Below, in pieces: positions 35,201-44,900 of a stretch of 64,000 nucleotides of DNA. The position numbers and the translations under genes are program-made. The notes under the pieces are model-generated. The model made no database searches. It was not told the DNA's origin and saw only the letters and a list, made by a program, of their open reading frames with translations. The stretch covers positions 1 through 64,000 of the forward strand of contig JABXHO010000062.1 in the NCBI GenBank assembly GCA_013373595.1, read 5' to 3'. Origin of the DNA: Flavobacteriales bacterium. Lineage in GTDB: Bacteria > Bacteroidota > Bacteroidia > Flavobacteriales_D > Crocinitomicaceae. Every line of letters starts with the position of its first letter. Position 1 is the first letter of the stretch.

Positions 35201-35999
35201 CCCAAAGGACAGCCCCGTCATAGGTGGATGTATTACCTTCAAACGTATTTCCATCTAGCGTGAATGAACAGAAGCTCCAGCAATGGATGGCTCCACCAGT
35301 TAGAGCGTCGTTGAATGAGATAATATTATTCGATAAAATAGGATTTGCTGGCGAACTTATAGTGAATGCCCCACCATAATTGTCGGCACTATTGTGAATG
35401 ATCGTATTCTCCTCAAAAACGCATGATCCGGTCCCAGAAATAGAAAAGGCACCTCCGTTGTTCTGACATGTATTGTACTGCACCAAATTATTCTTGAATA
35501 TTGCGCTGGTATTCCCAAAAAATGCACAACCCGCTCCAAATGCCTGACCGTACTGAAGTGTACAATTCTCAATTCTAACCTTACTGAAATTTGTAATTCG
35601 AAAAAGTCCCGTTCCTTTACCGTACTCGATCGTACAATATTCGAAAATCGTACTATCACTAGCAACATTCACGGAGTCCATGAAAATGCTCTTCCAACCG
35701 CTTACCTGATTTTGCGCTGTGAAGGTAATTGGATCCAATGAAGTACCTGAAGCCAGAACGTTTCCTTTGATTCGCAACCGTCCTGTAGCACCAAACTGTA
35801 TGATTGTCCCAGGTTCTACCGTCAACGTCTGGCCGTCTTGAACGACAATCAGTCCTTGCACTTGGTAGGGAGAATTGGCCGCTGTCCAAGTACCACTTAC
35901 ATTACCCGCAGGAATGGCTGTTTGGGCAATTGTAAAGGACACACTTATCAAAAGGAATACTATCGAAAAGATTTGCAGTTGCATTTTTCTACGTTCCAT
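32208..35999 (-). CDS. T9SS-secreted beta-helix and Ig/repeat surface protein
   Basis: A cell-surface or extracellular protein of about 1,263 aa. The start at 35999 gives MERRKMQLQ followed by the hydrophobic signal-peptide core IFSIVFLLISVSFTIAQ; an ATG at 35984 is also possible. Residues about 40-470 contain repeated NN-xx-GGAF units (FKNNLVQYNTCQNNGGAF and similar), a right-handed parallel beta-helix. Next come one Ig-like domain and three PKD-like modules with NWNNGL, then five 51-aa repeats. The end (WTIHPNPTADNVTVQF to the terminal IVKI) is a type IX secretion sorting domain, which directs export and anchoring in Bacteroidota. Role is probably adhesion or carbohydrate contact; no catalytic site was recognised. 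Confidence 0.88.
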   Translation of the reverse strand: MERRKMQLQIFSIVFLLISVSFTIAQTAIPAGNVSGTWTAANSPYQVQGLIVVQDGQTLTVEPGTIIQFGATGRLRIKGNVLASGTSLDPITFTAQNQVSGWKSIFMDSVNVASDSTIFEYCTIEYGKGTGLFRITNFSKVRIENCTLQYGQAFGAGCAFFGNTSAIFKNNLVQYNTCQNNGGAFSISGTGSCVFEENTIIHNSADNYGGAFTISSPANPILSNNIISFNDALTGGAIHCWSFCSFTLDGNTFEGNTSTYDGAVLWAGNAFLTVTNNTFINNVSGDDGAVAFFQSYTNSNFNGNYYTGNGGDKGGAFYLLNNSQINLENETFHANSVSQSGAAIYATDNCTINVENSTFTNNTSSATIVLSGNCIGNAKNCLFANNQGIVASITNSCQATYTNCNFVNNQVTPAIGIMATTSGSNSDFINCIFKGNVGGGTYYNGSIEYNGWNPSSASFTHCNIEGGLSSINYGTGPAPVYTNNINQVPQFIAPSSGAGDLFDGLNADWRIGSNSPCLNAGTPDTLGLNLPSTDLGGGARLVLDTVDIGAYEVFLEAEVLTTSQNAVICSGDSVTISITTGGVPPINFQWQFNGTDIPSATADSLTILGTMPNAGDYRCIVSNGYNVDTSSVIPVVYVSSPILSTLGADFNICQGDSTTLFADSGPFNYNWNNGLSTADSLVVNAIGSYYYSVQDTNGCAAKSDTIIIEENPLPNISIVGDTLCQGESFTIYADTGYATYDWNNGLANVDSLVVTTTGDYFVEVTDVNGCSNKDTAHVMFYSLPMIDLGGDQEVCIGDSIEFVAPTGFVVYDWNNGLGSTNSLFASTAGDWFVEVTDTNGCVSSDTVNLTLLTPTAGVDVVTACNSHTWIDGNTYTANNNTATFTLLNNQGCDSVVTLNLAINTPTSGTDVVSACESYTWLDGNTYISSNNTAQWVLTNAQGCDSVVTLDLTILQPTFDTDVHAACNNFTWIDGNTYTSSNNSAQWILTNAQGCDSIVTLDLTIVNSNSGTDVISACESYTWIDGNTYTSSNNTATYVLQNTFGCDSTVTLDLTINPPSQSTDEVTACFEYTWIDGLTYYSDNDTSTFLLTNAFGCDSIVTLDLTINTVNTTITNNDPELVAPLGMSSYQWLDCDNNFAQISGETSASFVAQQNGLYAVQIDDSGCVDTSSCEAINQVGIFKLGETFNWTIHPNPTADNVTVQFHDQIGEVKVEIMNPLGQTIQSESYTDSSEVVVTLGSESGLFFITVISEKGRSRIPIVKI
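32648..33412 (-). repeat. Five tandem 153-bp coding repeats
   Basis: Five consecutive 51-codon units inside the T9SS protein. Each contains a Cys, then TWIDGNTYT, SNNTA and GCDSVVTLDLTI. DNA identity between neighbouring units is high enough (CGATCCATGTG and CACAGCC blocks recur) to allow slippage or recombination. The two Cys per unit could form disulfides outside the cell. Boundaries are set from the first residue of the first unit. Confidence 0.8.
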
Positions 36000-36104
36000 T
36001 AAAGTTAGTAATTCCACAATTGTAAGAAAGAGAAAAGGCCACAATCAAAACAGATTACACAATTCTACTGAATCTGTTTCAATATTGTAAATCGACTATT
36101 CTTA

Positions 36105-39100
36105 CTATAAAGAAAATTCATTCCTTTTGAGGTTGACTAATCCTGAACTATTTTCTACATCCACACGGAAACGATGATAAATTGGCTCACCAGTCGCGTC
36201 TCTTTTAGGAAGGGTACTCGAACCTAAGGTAGTATCAAAGAGATCGACATTAACCAAAACATCGTTGTTATGAACATTTGGATCGATTTCATGAATCATT
36301 TTCCAATTTCCCTGCGTGTTCTGTTTGTACAATCTATATATTGCGTTGTATGTAGATTGAAGAAAGGAAATGTTCACATTCGTTATTTCTAATGGACTGC
36401 CAGATGGCGGATCATGATGGAAACTAAGATCTGGCGCAACTGGATTCAAATTATCAACCACATTGATCAATGCAACATTCGATGATTTCGAAGGTATCAT
36501 TTCTAAAGAACCTTGTTCATTAGAAATTTCTCTCAAGGCCACAATACGGTAGAATAATGGCTCTCCGAAAAGTGGGAAAGTCTTATCTGAGAAATCGTCA
36601 ATTAAATCATACCCAACTCCAATTGTTCTAACCAGATCCATTGTTCGAACGCTTAGGGCTTTTTGAGAATCAATTGTTCTGTATAATTTAAACTCTTTAA
36701 TATTTTCAGATTCCTGAAATTCATTTAATTCAAATAAAATAGAATTTTTCTGAGAAGTCCCTGGAACTTTTAGATTCGTTACTACTTTTCTTATTTCAGG
36801 AGCTTCAGCCGGTCCACTATTCACCAATTGAATTGGGCCACTTACAGGGCTTCGGTCGCTAACAGCTAGTGTGTTTGAAAGCTCTACAGCAAAGTAGAAA
36901 TAGATATTGGAAGCGGCTCCATCCAATGTATAGTCCGTAAATCGCACGAACCTATCATTTGTTAGATCTTCATACCCCGTATCTCCATCTTGCAAAATCG
37001 TTCCGCCTCCATTCTTCTCATATCGGAAAGCCATTGGCCATGGATCAAACTCAGGATCATCTTTCGTGTAGCGAGCACCAGTTTGCGGGTTGCGCAGCAC
37101 AGGTTCTCTTCCAGTAGTTTGGAATTCCGTATCCTGCAATTGCTTATAAATTGCTGGGATTTCCGTTAGCGGAAGGAAGGCACCATCAATACAATCTTTG
37201 GTAATTTGAAAGTACGTTTGCGTAACGAGACCTATCGCCGGATTTGAATCCGTATATGAATAAGTGTCCGCAAAATCATAAGGTTGCGTTTGCTGCTCTT
37301 GTTTGGTTGGGAATGGTGCCTCAACCACCGTCGGGTCTGCATGAGGAATCAAATACCCATCATTAGATGGCATTGGAAACCTGTAACCTCCTGGTGTATA
37401 CTCTTTGAAAGTGTTGGTGATAGTGTCAATATTCATGTTCACTAAATCATTCCATCGATCCTGCATGAAATCAACGTCGGGACTTGTTAAACTAGACAGT
37501 TCATCGAGAATCTCATCAACGTGAGCAGGTTCATACAACTGATCTAAAATTCTTCGCTCGTTTGCACGGTAAAAAATCAACGCGAATGGATTGTCTACCT
37601 GAACATCAAACGTATATGTCGCCTTTCCATAAAAATTCGGTCGTGTTGCGAACAATGGTCCCGTTGGAACACCCGGTGCCACAAGTTCACGTATTTCTCG
37701 TGCCAACAATCCAGCTGGCGGCGTCATGTACGATGCCAATGCAGTTGGGGTGATGGTTGAATCAATAGAGCGTGCTGCCATGTACGATGTGCGCGTTCCT
37801 TCCCCATCGCTAGGCAAGATATTGTCATTGATAAACAATCCTGCGCTTTTGTACACGTACACGCGGTACGAAGGGTGGAAGTTAATTATCGACACGGTTC
37901 CAGTTTGAATTGGCGTGTAGCCGTCCAATGGCGTAAAATCGCTTCCAGTCAAGACAAAATCATTGTTTGCGTCGCGCTCCAGACCAAACGTTGCATCAAA
38001 TGCCGTGAGTACTGTAACGCCACCGGATTCTTTGATCTTCCACACGACCAGACGCTTCATTTCGTTGTTAGCGTCTAGAACGCGAACTGTTCCTCCAACG
38101 TAATCAACGATTGCATTCGGATCTCCATTCGGGTGTGCAGGAAGCAGTTCTGTATCAAAGGTAATCGTATAAACGCCTGTCGGCACCTGCGCTGGTCCTC
38201 CTGCCGGCACATACGACATAATGTTCGGATCAGGATCGGCGATATCGACGATAGTACCACTTCCGGTAAGTCCTCCGATGTCAAGCGTTTCTGTCGTTCC
38301 ATCGCTGTGAGTTACCAATTCTGTATGCGAACTAAATTGCTCAATGGATACTGTTGCTGCCAATTGCTCATCCCAGCTAGCTCCGCTATCGAGATTTTCT
38401 GCGATGAAAAAGCGTTGATCCTCTTCCGGACTGATCCATGATTCTGTGGTAGAGAAGATATTGTTGTTGTTCACATCTTGCGACGCGGTAACGCGCTTCT
38501 GCTTTAATTTAATTTCAGGATTGGTTCCCGAAGTGATGATATCCAAAATCTCGAATGCCTCACCGTCTATCGTTAATCGTGCACCGATAAAACGTGCCAC
38601 ATCTAGACTGTCAATTACCGGAGTTACCACCTGGTTGACGCTTGCGTTCAAATAGCCTGTTGTTTTGACCGTCACAGTCTTAGCAACAGGATCTTCGACA
38701 ATTGCTCCAGCACCGCTATCAATTTTACCCTGCACAATCAACGGTGACGATTGTCTCCAAAACAACTCTACACCATCGGCAGTTTGATAGGCTTTGTTGT
38801 GCACTTCATTCCAGTCGAATGTAATACGCACGTAGGTTTTATCCGCATCCACAATTGCATCCAGATCATCTTGCTCCTGTTGGGTTGTAAAGATCAAAGG
38901 CGCTTCTTCCTGAATCAATTGCACATTGAAATTGGTTGGCGGTAACAAGGTGTTCACTGGAGGGAAAGTTGTATAATCTGTTTCTTCCTTATTGCTGATT
39001 TGCGAAACGCGCGAGAACCAGTTGATACTGTAAAGTGCATAATGGTGCTCGCCTTCTGTTGTTTCCTCGTGAATGTAGACACGTTCACCAGCTGTTAGTG

Positions 39101-41912
39101 GAATTCCAGTTACTTCTGGAAGTCCTCCCAAGTCCTGCCAACTAGGATCGTTCGTGATTTCCGGTCGATTGAACGGATTGCCATCACTAATTAGCGATTC
39201 TGCATATTCCAATCCGAGCAAAACGGCAACCGACTGACTGCAAAGACTGAACTGGGTTGAATTTTCGAAAAACGTTTCCAATTCTTTCTCGAACTGGAAT
39301 TCTTCTCTGTTGATTTGGATGTAACGGGACGCTCCATACGGATTATATCCTTGCTCATCAGTGAGTAATGTAGGTGAGCCTGTGTGATTATCGACATAAA
39401 TTCCATAAGTGACGGGTTTTTGCACTGGTACCGGTGGTAATTTGTGGTCTTCTTTCGATATCGGAGGCGTCATGTAATAATGCTGAACGGTATCAGGTGC
39501 TTCCTGCTCCAATTGTGCCTCCGTCACATAATGCATTAGGTAGACAAACTGTTCTTCTTCACTCGATGTGTCGTTAAAGTCAATGTGCCCCAATCCCAGC
39601 ATTCGTGCCACGTGATAATCCAACGAAACAAAATTCAGCATATCCAGATAACTAATATCCATCGAGGAATCGTTCGCAATTGGATCGTTGTTAGTATGCG
39701 TTACTACTGCTTTCACGTCTGTGATACTAGTATCTAAATATGTAACCACAGCCTCCTTCAACCCTTCGGTCATAGTCCAACGTGATTTATAATTATCCAC
39801 ATTTACACGGAATTCGCCAACGGCATTTACATCTGGCTCGTTGTACTTACGCCATTTACCATCTAAATTGTAAAGGGTGTCGTCCTCCAATCGCTTAAAA
39901 ACAGATGCATTCGTGTCGGTATTCCCATCGTCTAGAGCAAATTGATTTATATACGACCAGGCTCCTTCAATATTCTTCCCATAAATGAAATCATCGTAGG
40001 CGATTAATCGAATTTTAGTCGGCACCGAATCTCCATCGTAATCAAAACGGAGCGCATCCACATTGTCACAGAAAATGGTTTCATTCGTTGCAAAAGTGAG
40101 TACCTTTCGTGTTGAAACTTTTCGAGTCTCAACATCCAATGGATCACTAATTTTTACGGTCTCGACACGCAGGTTACTCGCCCCTTGTCCAAGAGTAAAC
40201 TCAGCAGCAAAAAAGAGCTTGTCAACAATTCTAACCGTTATTATACCAAGGTAATTACTCACAAAATTTGCAGGCGAAGTGCTTGGGTTGTGGTTTACCC
40301 GAGTCATATCGTATTGAGCGCGATTCTCAAAAGTAACTTCAACATCTGTTGTAAATGATGGATCCGCAGCAATCGGCTGAAAACTGTTGTAACGCCATAC
40401 ACGGTCGAGTCCTACTTCAGTGATAACATCAGGCACAACGGAAAAATTTACATCAACATAATAAGCCATGTTGAACGGTGTCTTGAAAATACGCACGTAA
40501 TCGTCCTCTCGATTATAACCTATGTTTGTTGGATAAGATCCTCCGGCAGCCGAATAATCTCCCTTTGGAAGATGTGTTTCACCAAGGTTACGTAGTAAAT
40601 CCCATCGTAAATGGAACCCCTCAACGGAATCATCAGATTGATCCGAACCAGCAGCATCCAAATAAATGTAAGGCGATTGAAACATGACGTTCCCTTCTAA
40701 TTGCAATGATGTAGATGGACAAATTCGATTCTCAACGTAAGTCAAGTCGGACGAAGACATTTCCTCACTACTCACCGTCATTTCTGGAGCTGGCAGTTTT
40801 CCCACCCAATCGGATGAGTCTAGTTGCTCAGAAATACCCCGTGGTGACTCTAGCGTAACGGTAGAACAAGATTCAAAGTCTTTATTTGTGTGGGCTATCA
40901 ATAATGAATCAAGTTCACTCTCATTCTGGTACCCCACTACTGCCACTTCATCATCAATTGTACCGTCATTCAAAATATCGAGTAGAATGGTCGTTCCCTG
41001 AATATCTAATTCTTTCTCCCATTGTAAAGTTAAAGAAGAATCGAACTTGCAGACTATCGACTTCTGTTGTTGTTTCGAGTATTGCAGAACGTAATAAGCG
41101 GTACTTGTTTTAATAATGCGCTTGGGACCAGTTTCGTCTCCTGAGAAATAATCAAACGAAGAAACGGAATGCGTAGTATTATTGGGGTCAATAATGCCGA
41201 TAAAACTCGCCTGCTTATGAATGTCACCAATCACCACAAGGGTTTTGGCATCTCTACGCACAAGATCGACTATTTGATGGGAAAACTGATGCTTGTATAA
41301 TTTTGCCCAGTTTTGCGTTAAGTTACTATCGAAACTGAAAATGAAAGACTGAAAGTCGTTCACGGTTGTTCCTCCGTACACCAATACTCCACTTCCATCG
41401 CTCTTAACGTCATGAACCATTTGATTGGAATGCGTTGCAATCTGAACAGTTTTAAGAACAGTTCCTGTACCATTGATTTTCACCAGTTCAACGCGCTCAT
41501 CAGCTACTGCATGTTCGTACCAGGATGTAAAAAAATACGTGTCTTTCTCCGATTTAATTAATCGAATGTTCTCCTTTGTATTAGTCTGAGCATAAGACTT
41601 ACACCAAAGTACGGAACCCGTGCTACTTACACGAGCAATAACAGTTTTATTTCTGGCAGCACTTAAAACCAAGGAGCCATGTAGTAGAAAGTCACCATTA
41701 TCGGCACGAACCCCCGTTTTAAAAAATACCGTATTTTTAAGAATTGAATACTGCTTCGCCATTTGTAAATCTCCATTTCCATTGGTTTTTACAAAAAGTC
41801 CACTCTGAGAAACCTGCCCAACACCAAATAGTGCATCAGACAGAGAATCATCAATAATTCCAAGAAGCTTTGAGCTTGCTACGTTATCATATAATTTTAC
41901 AAAAAATCCCAT
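36105..41912 (-). CDS. Giant protein of unknown function, propeller-like N terminus and fibronectin-like domains
   Basis: About 1,936 aa from the ATG at 41912, which lies 28 bp after the stop of the preceding giant gene; an upstream ATG at 42035 overlaps that gene and adds unconvincing sequence. Residues 1-380 contain repeated SLTxxWxKxxxxQ strands (NLTQNWAKLY, SLTLQWEKELDIQG, GSVLWCKSY), typical of beta-propeller reporter domains. Later parts resemble fibronectin type III modules (EAPEIRKVVTNLKVPG, YRIVALREISNEQG). It shows no signal peptide, membrane segment or T9SS tail. It is the third gene of a leftward unit of three giants. I do not recognise the family. Its neighbours suggest a large extracellular or surface complex, but the export route is not evident. 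Confidence 0.6.
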   Translation of the reverse strand: MGFFVKLYDNVASSKLLGIIDDSLSDALFGVGQVSQSGLFVKTNGNGDLQMAKQYSILKNTVFFKTGVRADNGDFLLHGSLVLSAARNKTVIARVSSTGSVLWCKSYAQTNTKENIRLIKSEKDTYFFTSWYEHAVADERVELVKINGTGTVLKTVQIATHSNQMVHDVKSDGSGVLVYGGTTVNDFQSFIFSFDSNLTQNWAKLYKHQFSHQIVDLVRRDAKTLVVIGDIHKQASFIGIIDPNNTTHSVSSFDYFSGDETGPKRIIKTSTAYYVLQYSKQQQKSIVCKFDSSLTLQWEKELDIQGTTILLDILNDGTIDDEVAVVGYQNESELDSLLIAHTNKDFESCSTVTLESPRGISEQLDSSDWVGKLPAPEMTVSSEEMSSSDLTYVENRICPSTSLQLEGNVMFQSPYIYLDAAGSDQSDDSVEGFHLRWDLLRNLGETHLPKGDYSAAGGSYPTNIGYNREDDYVRIFKTPFNMAYYVDVNFSVVPDVITEVGLDRVWRYNSFQPIAADPSFTTDVEVTFENRAQYDMTRVNHNPSTSPANFVSNYLGIITVRIVDKLFFAAEFTLGQGASNLRVETVKISDPLDVETRKVSTRKVLTFATNETIFCDNVDALRFDYDGDSVPTKIRLIAYDDFIYGKNIEGAWSYINQFALDDGNTDTNASVFKRLEDDTLYNLDGKWRKYNEPDVNAVGEFRVNVDNYKSRWTMTEGLKEAVVTYLDTSITDVKAVVTHTNNDPIANDSSMDISYLDMLNFVSLDYHVARMLGLGHIDFNDTSSEEEQFVYLMHYVTEAQLEQEAPDTVQHYYMTPPISKEDHKLPPVPVQKPVTYGIYVDNHTGSPTLLTDEQGYNPYGASRYIQINREEFQFEKELETFFENSTQFSLCSQSVAVLLGLEYAESLISDGNPFNRPEITNDPSWQDLGGLPEVTGIPLTAGERVYIHEETTEGEHHYALYSINWFSRVSQISNKEETDYTTFPPVNTLLPPTNFNVQLIQEEAPLIFTTQQEQDDLDAIVDADKTYVRITFDWNEVHNKAYQTADGVELFWRQSSPLIVQGKIDSGAGAIVEDPVAKTVTVKTTGYLNASVNQVVTPVIDSLDVARFIGARLTIDGEAFEILDIITSGTNPEIKLKQKRVTASQDVNNNNIFSTTESWISPEEDQRFFIAENLDSGASWDEQLAATVSIEQFSSHTELVTHSDGTTETLDIGGLTGSGTIVDIADPDPNIMSYVPAGGPAQVPTGVYTITFDTELLPAHPNGDPNAIVDYVGGTVRVLDANNEMKRLVVWKIKESGGVTVLTAFDATFGLERDANNDFVLTGSDFTPLDGYTPIQTGTVSIINFHPSYRVYVYKSAGLFINDNILPSDGEGTRTSYMAARSIDSTITPTALASYMTPPAGLLAREIRELVAPGVPTGPLFATRPNFYGKATYTFDVQVDNPFALIFYRANERRILDQLYEPAHVDEILDELSSLTSPDVDFMQDRWNDLVNMNIDTITNTFKEYTPGGYRFPMPSNDGYLIPHADPTVVEAPFPTKQEQQTQPYDFADTYSYTDSNPAIGLVTQTYFQITKDCIDGAFLPLTEIPAIYKQLQDTEFQTTGREPVLRNPQTGARYTKDDPEFDPWPMAFRYEKNGGGTILQDGDTGYEDLTNDRFVRFTDYTLDGAASNIYFYFAVELSNTLAVSDRSPVSGPIQLVNSGPAEAPEIRKVVTNLKVPGTSQKNSILFELNEFQESENIKEFKLYRTIDSQKALSVRTMDLVRTIGVGYDLIDDFSDKTFPLFGEPLFYRIVALREISNEQGSLEMIPSKSSNVALINVVDNLNPVAPDLSFHHDPPSGSPLEITNVNISFLQSTYNAIYRLYKQNTQGNWKMIHEIDPNVHNNDVLVNVDLFDTTLGSSTLPKRDATGEPIYHRFRVDVENSSGLVNLKRNEFSL

Positions 41913-41940
41913 TTTGTTCAGTGTTTGTTGGTAAGTCCTT

Positions 41941-44900
41941 TTAGGACAGGTACGTGAATGATATAATTTCTGTTTGAACAATGTCGTAATCAACACCATT
42001 GTACTGTTTGTACTTGAAGGTAAATTCAAGTACATCCGAATTACTCAGCCCGAGATTCATTGACCCATTAGTGATAAATATTGAGGATAAATCTTTAGAA
42101 TATAGATACTCAAAAGTTCCTCCCGCATTTACCGTCATTTGAATACAACCTGAGAGTTCCGTAGAAGGTAGCTTCGGATCATTGAAGGGTTCTGGGTTTT
42201 TCACTAGAATACCAATCACATTTCCTGAATTTGTATCCTTGATGACGTTGAACTCTGTACTGATTGGAGCTTCCATGGCTTGCATTTTCAGCGCGCCTTC
42301 AAGCAATCGGTTGTACGGATGACCAAACTCTTGACGCAATGCATCATCGGTTGGTACTGTATCTTGTACCACGGTGATTGCCGTAGCCAGGTCCGCTGGA
42401 TCAATCGCGAAACCATCATAAAAGATAGCCTCTCTGGTCGCTCCTTCCGTTTGAGCAGCCCCCTCTAGCTGCCAGCTTCCTACCTGATCAGTAAAATTGG
42501 CATAACGTGACGTTTGGAATCCATATCGAAGAATCTCGCGAGTCTCGAATTCTGTTTCCGGGAAGCGTTTGTAACTCAAGTTAAAGACTGCTGTGTACAA
42601 TTTCAATGGTTTCAAGGTCGGCAATTGGAAATTCGCCACTGGATACTGTGGATCGATCACGGTTGTTGTAGAACAAGGCATTCCATTGGTCATCATGTTG
42701 TTGAGAATCGTGACCTCCTCACTAACCAATGGCAATTCACTCAAGGTCCAGGACAGCACTCCGTCAGAATTCGTTGCACCTTCTTCAATCGCTGGATCTA
42801 AAATGGTCACTTTGAACTCAATGTCCAACTGAGGCAATCCTCCGAATGGGGACCAATTGTGGAACATTTCGTATACATAATTTTGTGTGTAGTACAACAA
42901 CAGTTTCGGATCTTCGAAAAACAATGGCTTCGCGTTGATCAGTTGTCCATCCGCGTTAGGGTAACATTTCGGGAAATCGATATAGTAGAGCAAATTCTTT
43001 AATTTGAATTCGTCCTCACTTCCTACTGTTTCCAATGCTTGGTAGTCAGGCACCATGTCGTTGATTCCAGCATCATTGCGATACTTGTGGAAGTGCCCAA
43101 TTGGTCCCATTGTTCTAAACCCATAAACAGCAGTGTTGTTGTGCTCGGTCAAATAACCACCACCTTCACGATTCAGCTTATCTTTAGTGGTAATTTGAAT
43201 CGCGTAATTCGTATCCGGTCGCCAAATTGGTTGAATGGAACCGTTGAATGAATTGATGATTGTCTGCACTTCTTCTTCCACCTCTACCAAAGTTGGCATT
43301 GTTGCATTTATTAATGCGCTTTCTACATCAAGTGTACACACCGAATAAACGTAGGTCGCGCACATATCTGAACAATCGAAGGATTCGAAACATGTGCTAA
43401 TATACACGGTCTCCATCGAACCGTCATTCATATTTAAATCGATCAAATATCCAGTACCATCTCCTCCAACAGTAAGATCTAATCGCGGATTGGTGAAGTT
43501 CTTGATAGCGTCAAAACTAAATGTAGAATTCGGCTGGAGCAATTGGAATTCAATCTCACAGGAGTAACCGCAATTGTCAACAATATTGATGATTAAACTG
43601 TTAGCTGTCTGCGCGACTGGTATCCAAGTTGGCGAGGGATTCTCGCACTGTCCCTGCCCTGCATACATCAGTGAATTCATCCATAGATTGTCATATGGAG
43701 ACTGCGTTAATAATGTTGTTTTTGTAAGTTGTCGTCTCGAAGCCAAAACCTGAAGTAAGTTGATAAACTCCTGCCCAATTGCTGTTATCCCTTCAGTACA
43801 TTCGGTCGGCTGTTGCGCACAGGTTCCTGCATCAACTACAATTCGATCGATTGGATTATTTGTATCGCTGTAATCTACAATCCCTGAATCCGTCGAAAGC
43901 ACGGTTTGCGAACTAACGAGGACGAAACTGAATGTTGGTGCAGCCAATGTTCCTGGCGGTTGCAGATCTTGTTCTCTGCGATAGAAACTCACCGTTGCAC
44001 CGTCGGTTACTGTCTGCAATTTCAGGGTGATGTCGGCTTTCGGTTCAGAGAAAATTATTTCCATGCTTTCGCCTGATTGAATCCGCACTGCCTTTGTTAA
44101 ACTGAACGCACTGCGCGTCACCCAATCGCCATCACCAGAATTGATGCGCATAAGGAACTGTTCGTGCCAGATTAATTGGTCTTGTGGAATCAATGTCGCT
44201 CCCACCCCAGCATCAGGAATTTCGAACACTTCGTAATTGGTACAATTCATCTGAATCGTACCTGGCGGACAGAAAATTTCCTCAGTGGTAATTCCAAGAT
44301 CTTCAACAACCACATCACCCGTGCCCATCGAAGTGTAACTCAACGGAGATTGTGCCATGATCCGTAATTTGTTGTGCAGATTCGCTGACTGGTATTGCCA
44401 GTAACCAGATTTCAACACTGTTAATGGAGTTGTTACGAATGGTGCCATCGACATTGGTGTGTTTGCAGCGTAGATATCGAAATCAACCCAAGCAGAACCG
44501 TTGTGATACATGATTTTGACGTCTTGCAAAAGATATTCGTGCTTCACACGATCAGATTTACCACGCTGCGGCGGCACATAATCAATGTATGAACTTCCCA
44601 TGGTATTTCCCCCGAAATTGTTCAGAACGTTGGTCGATGGAAGCACACCATGTAAGAACTCTATATCGATAAAGGAGTCCATTGGGACGATATTTCCAAT
44701 TAAATCATTGTCTGGATCTGCTGGGAGTGAAGTTCCTGCCCACAATTCAAAGGATTCTTGCGTTTGCATGTTGATGGCTTTGGCTGAATCTCTAAGGTTT
44801 TCTTTTAAGAGTGGTGTTTCACTCAAGTCAAGATCGTTTGTAAAAGTCCATGTAAAGCTGAATTCCGCGCAACGATCCTTCCTGAGTACCTTCACACATA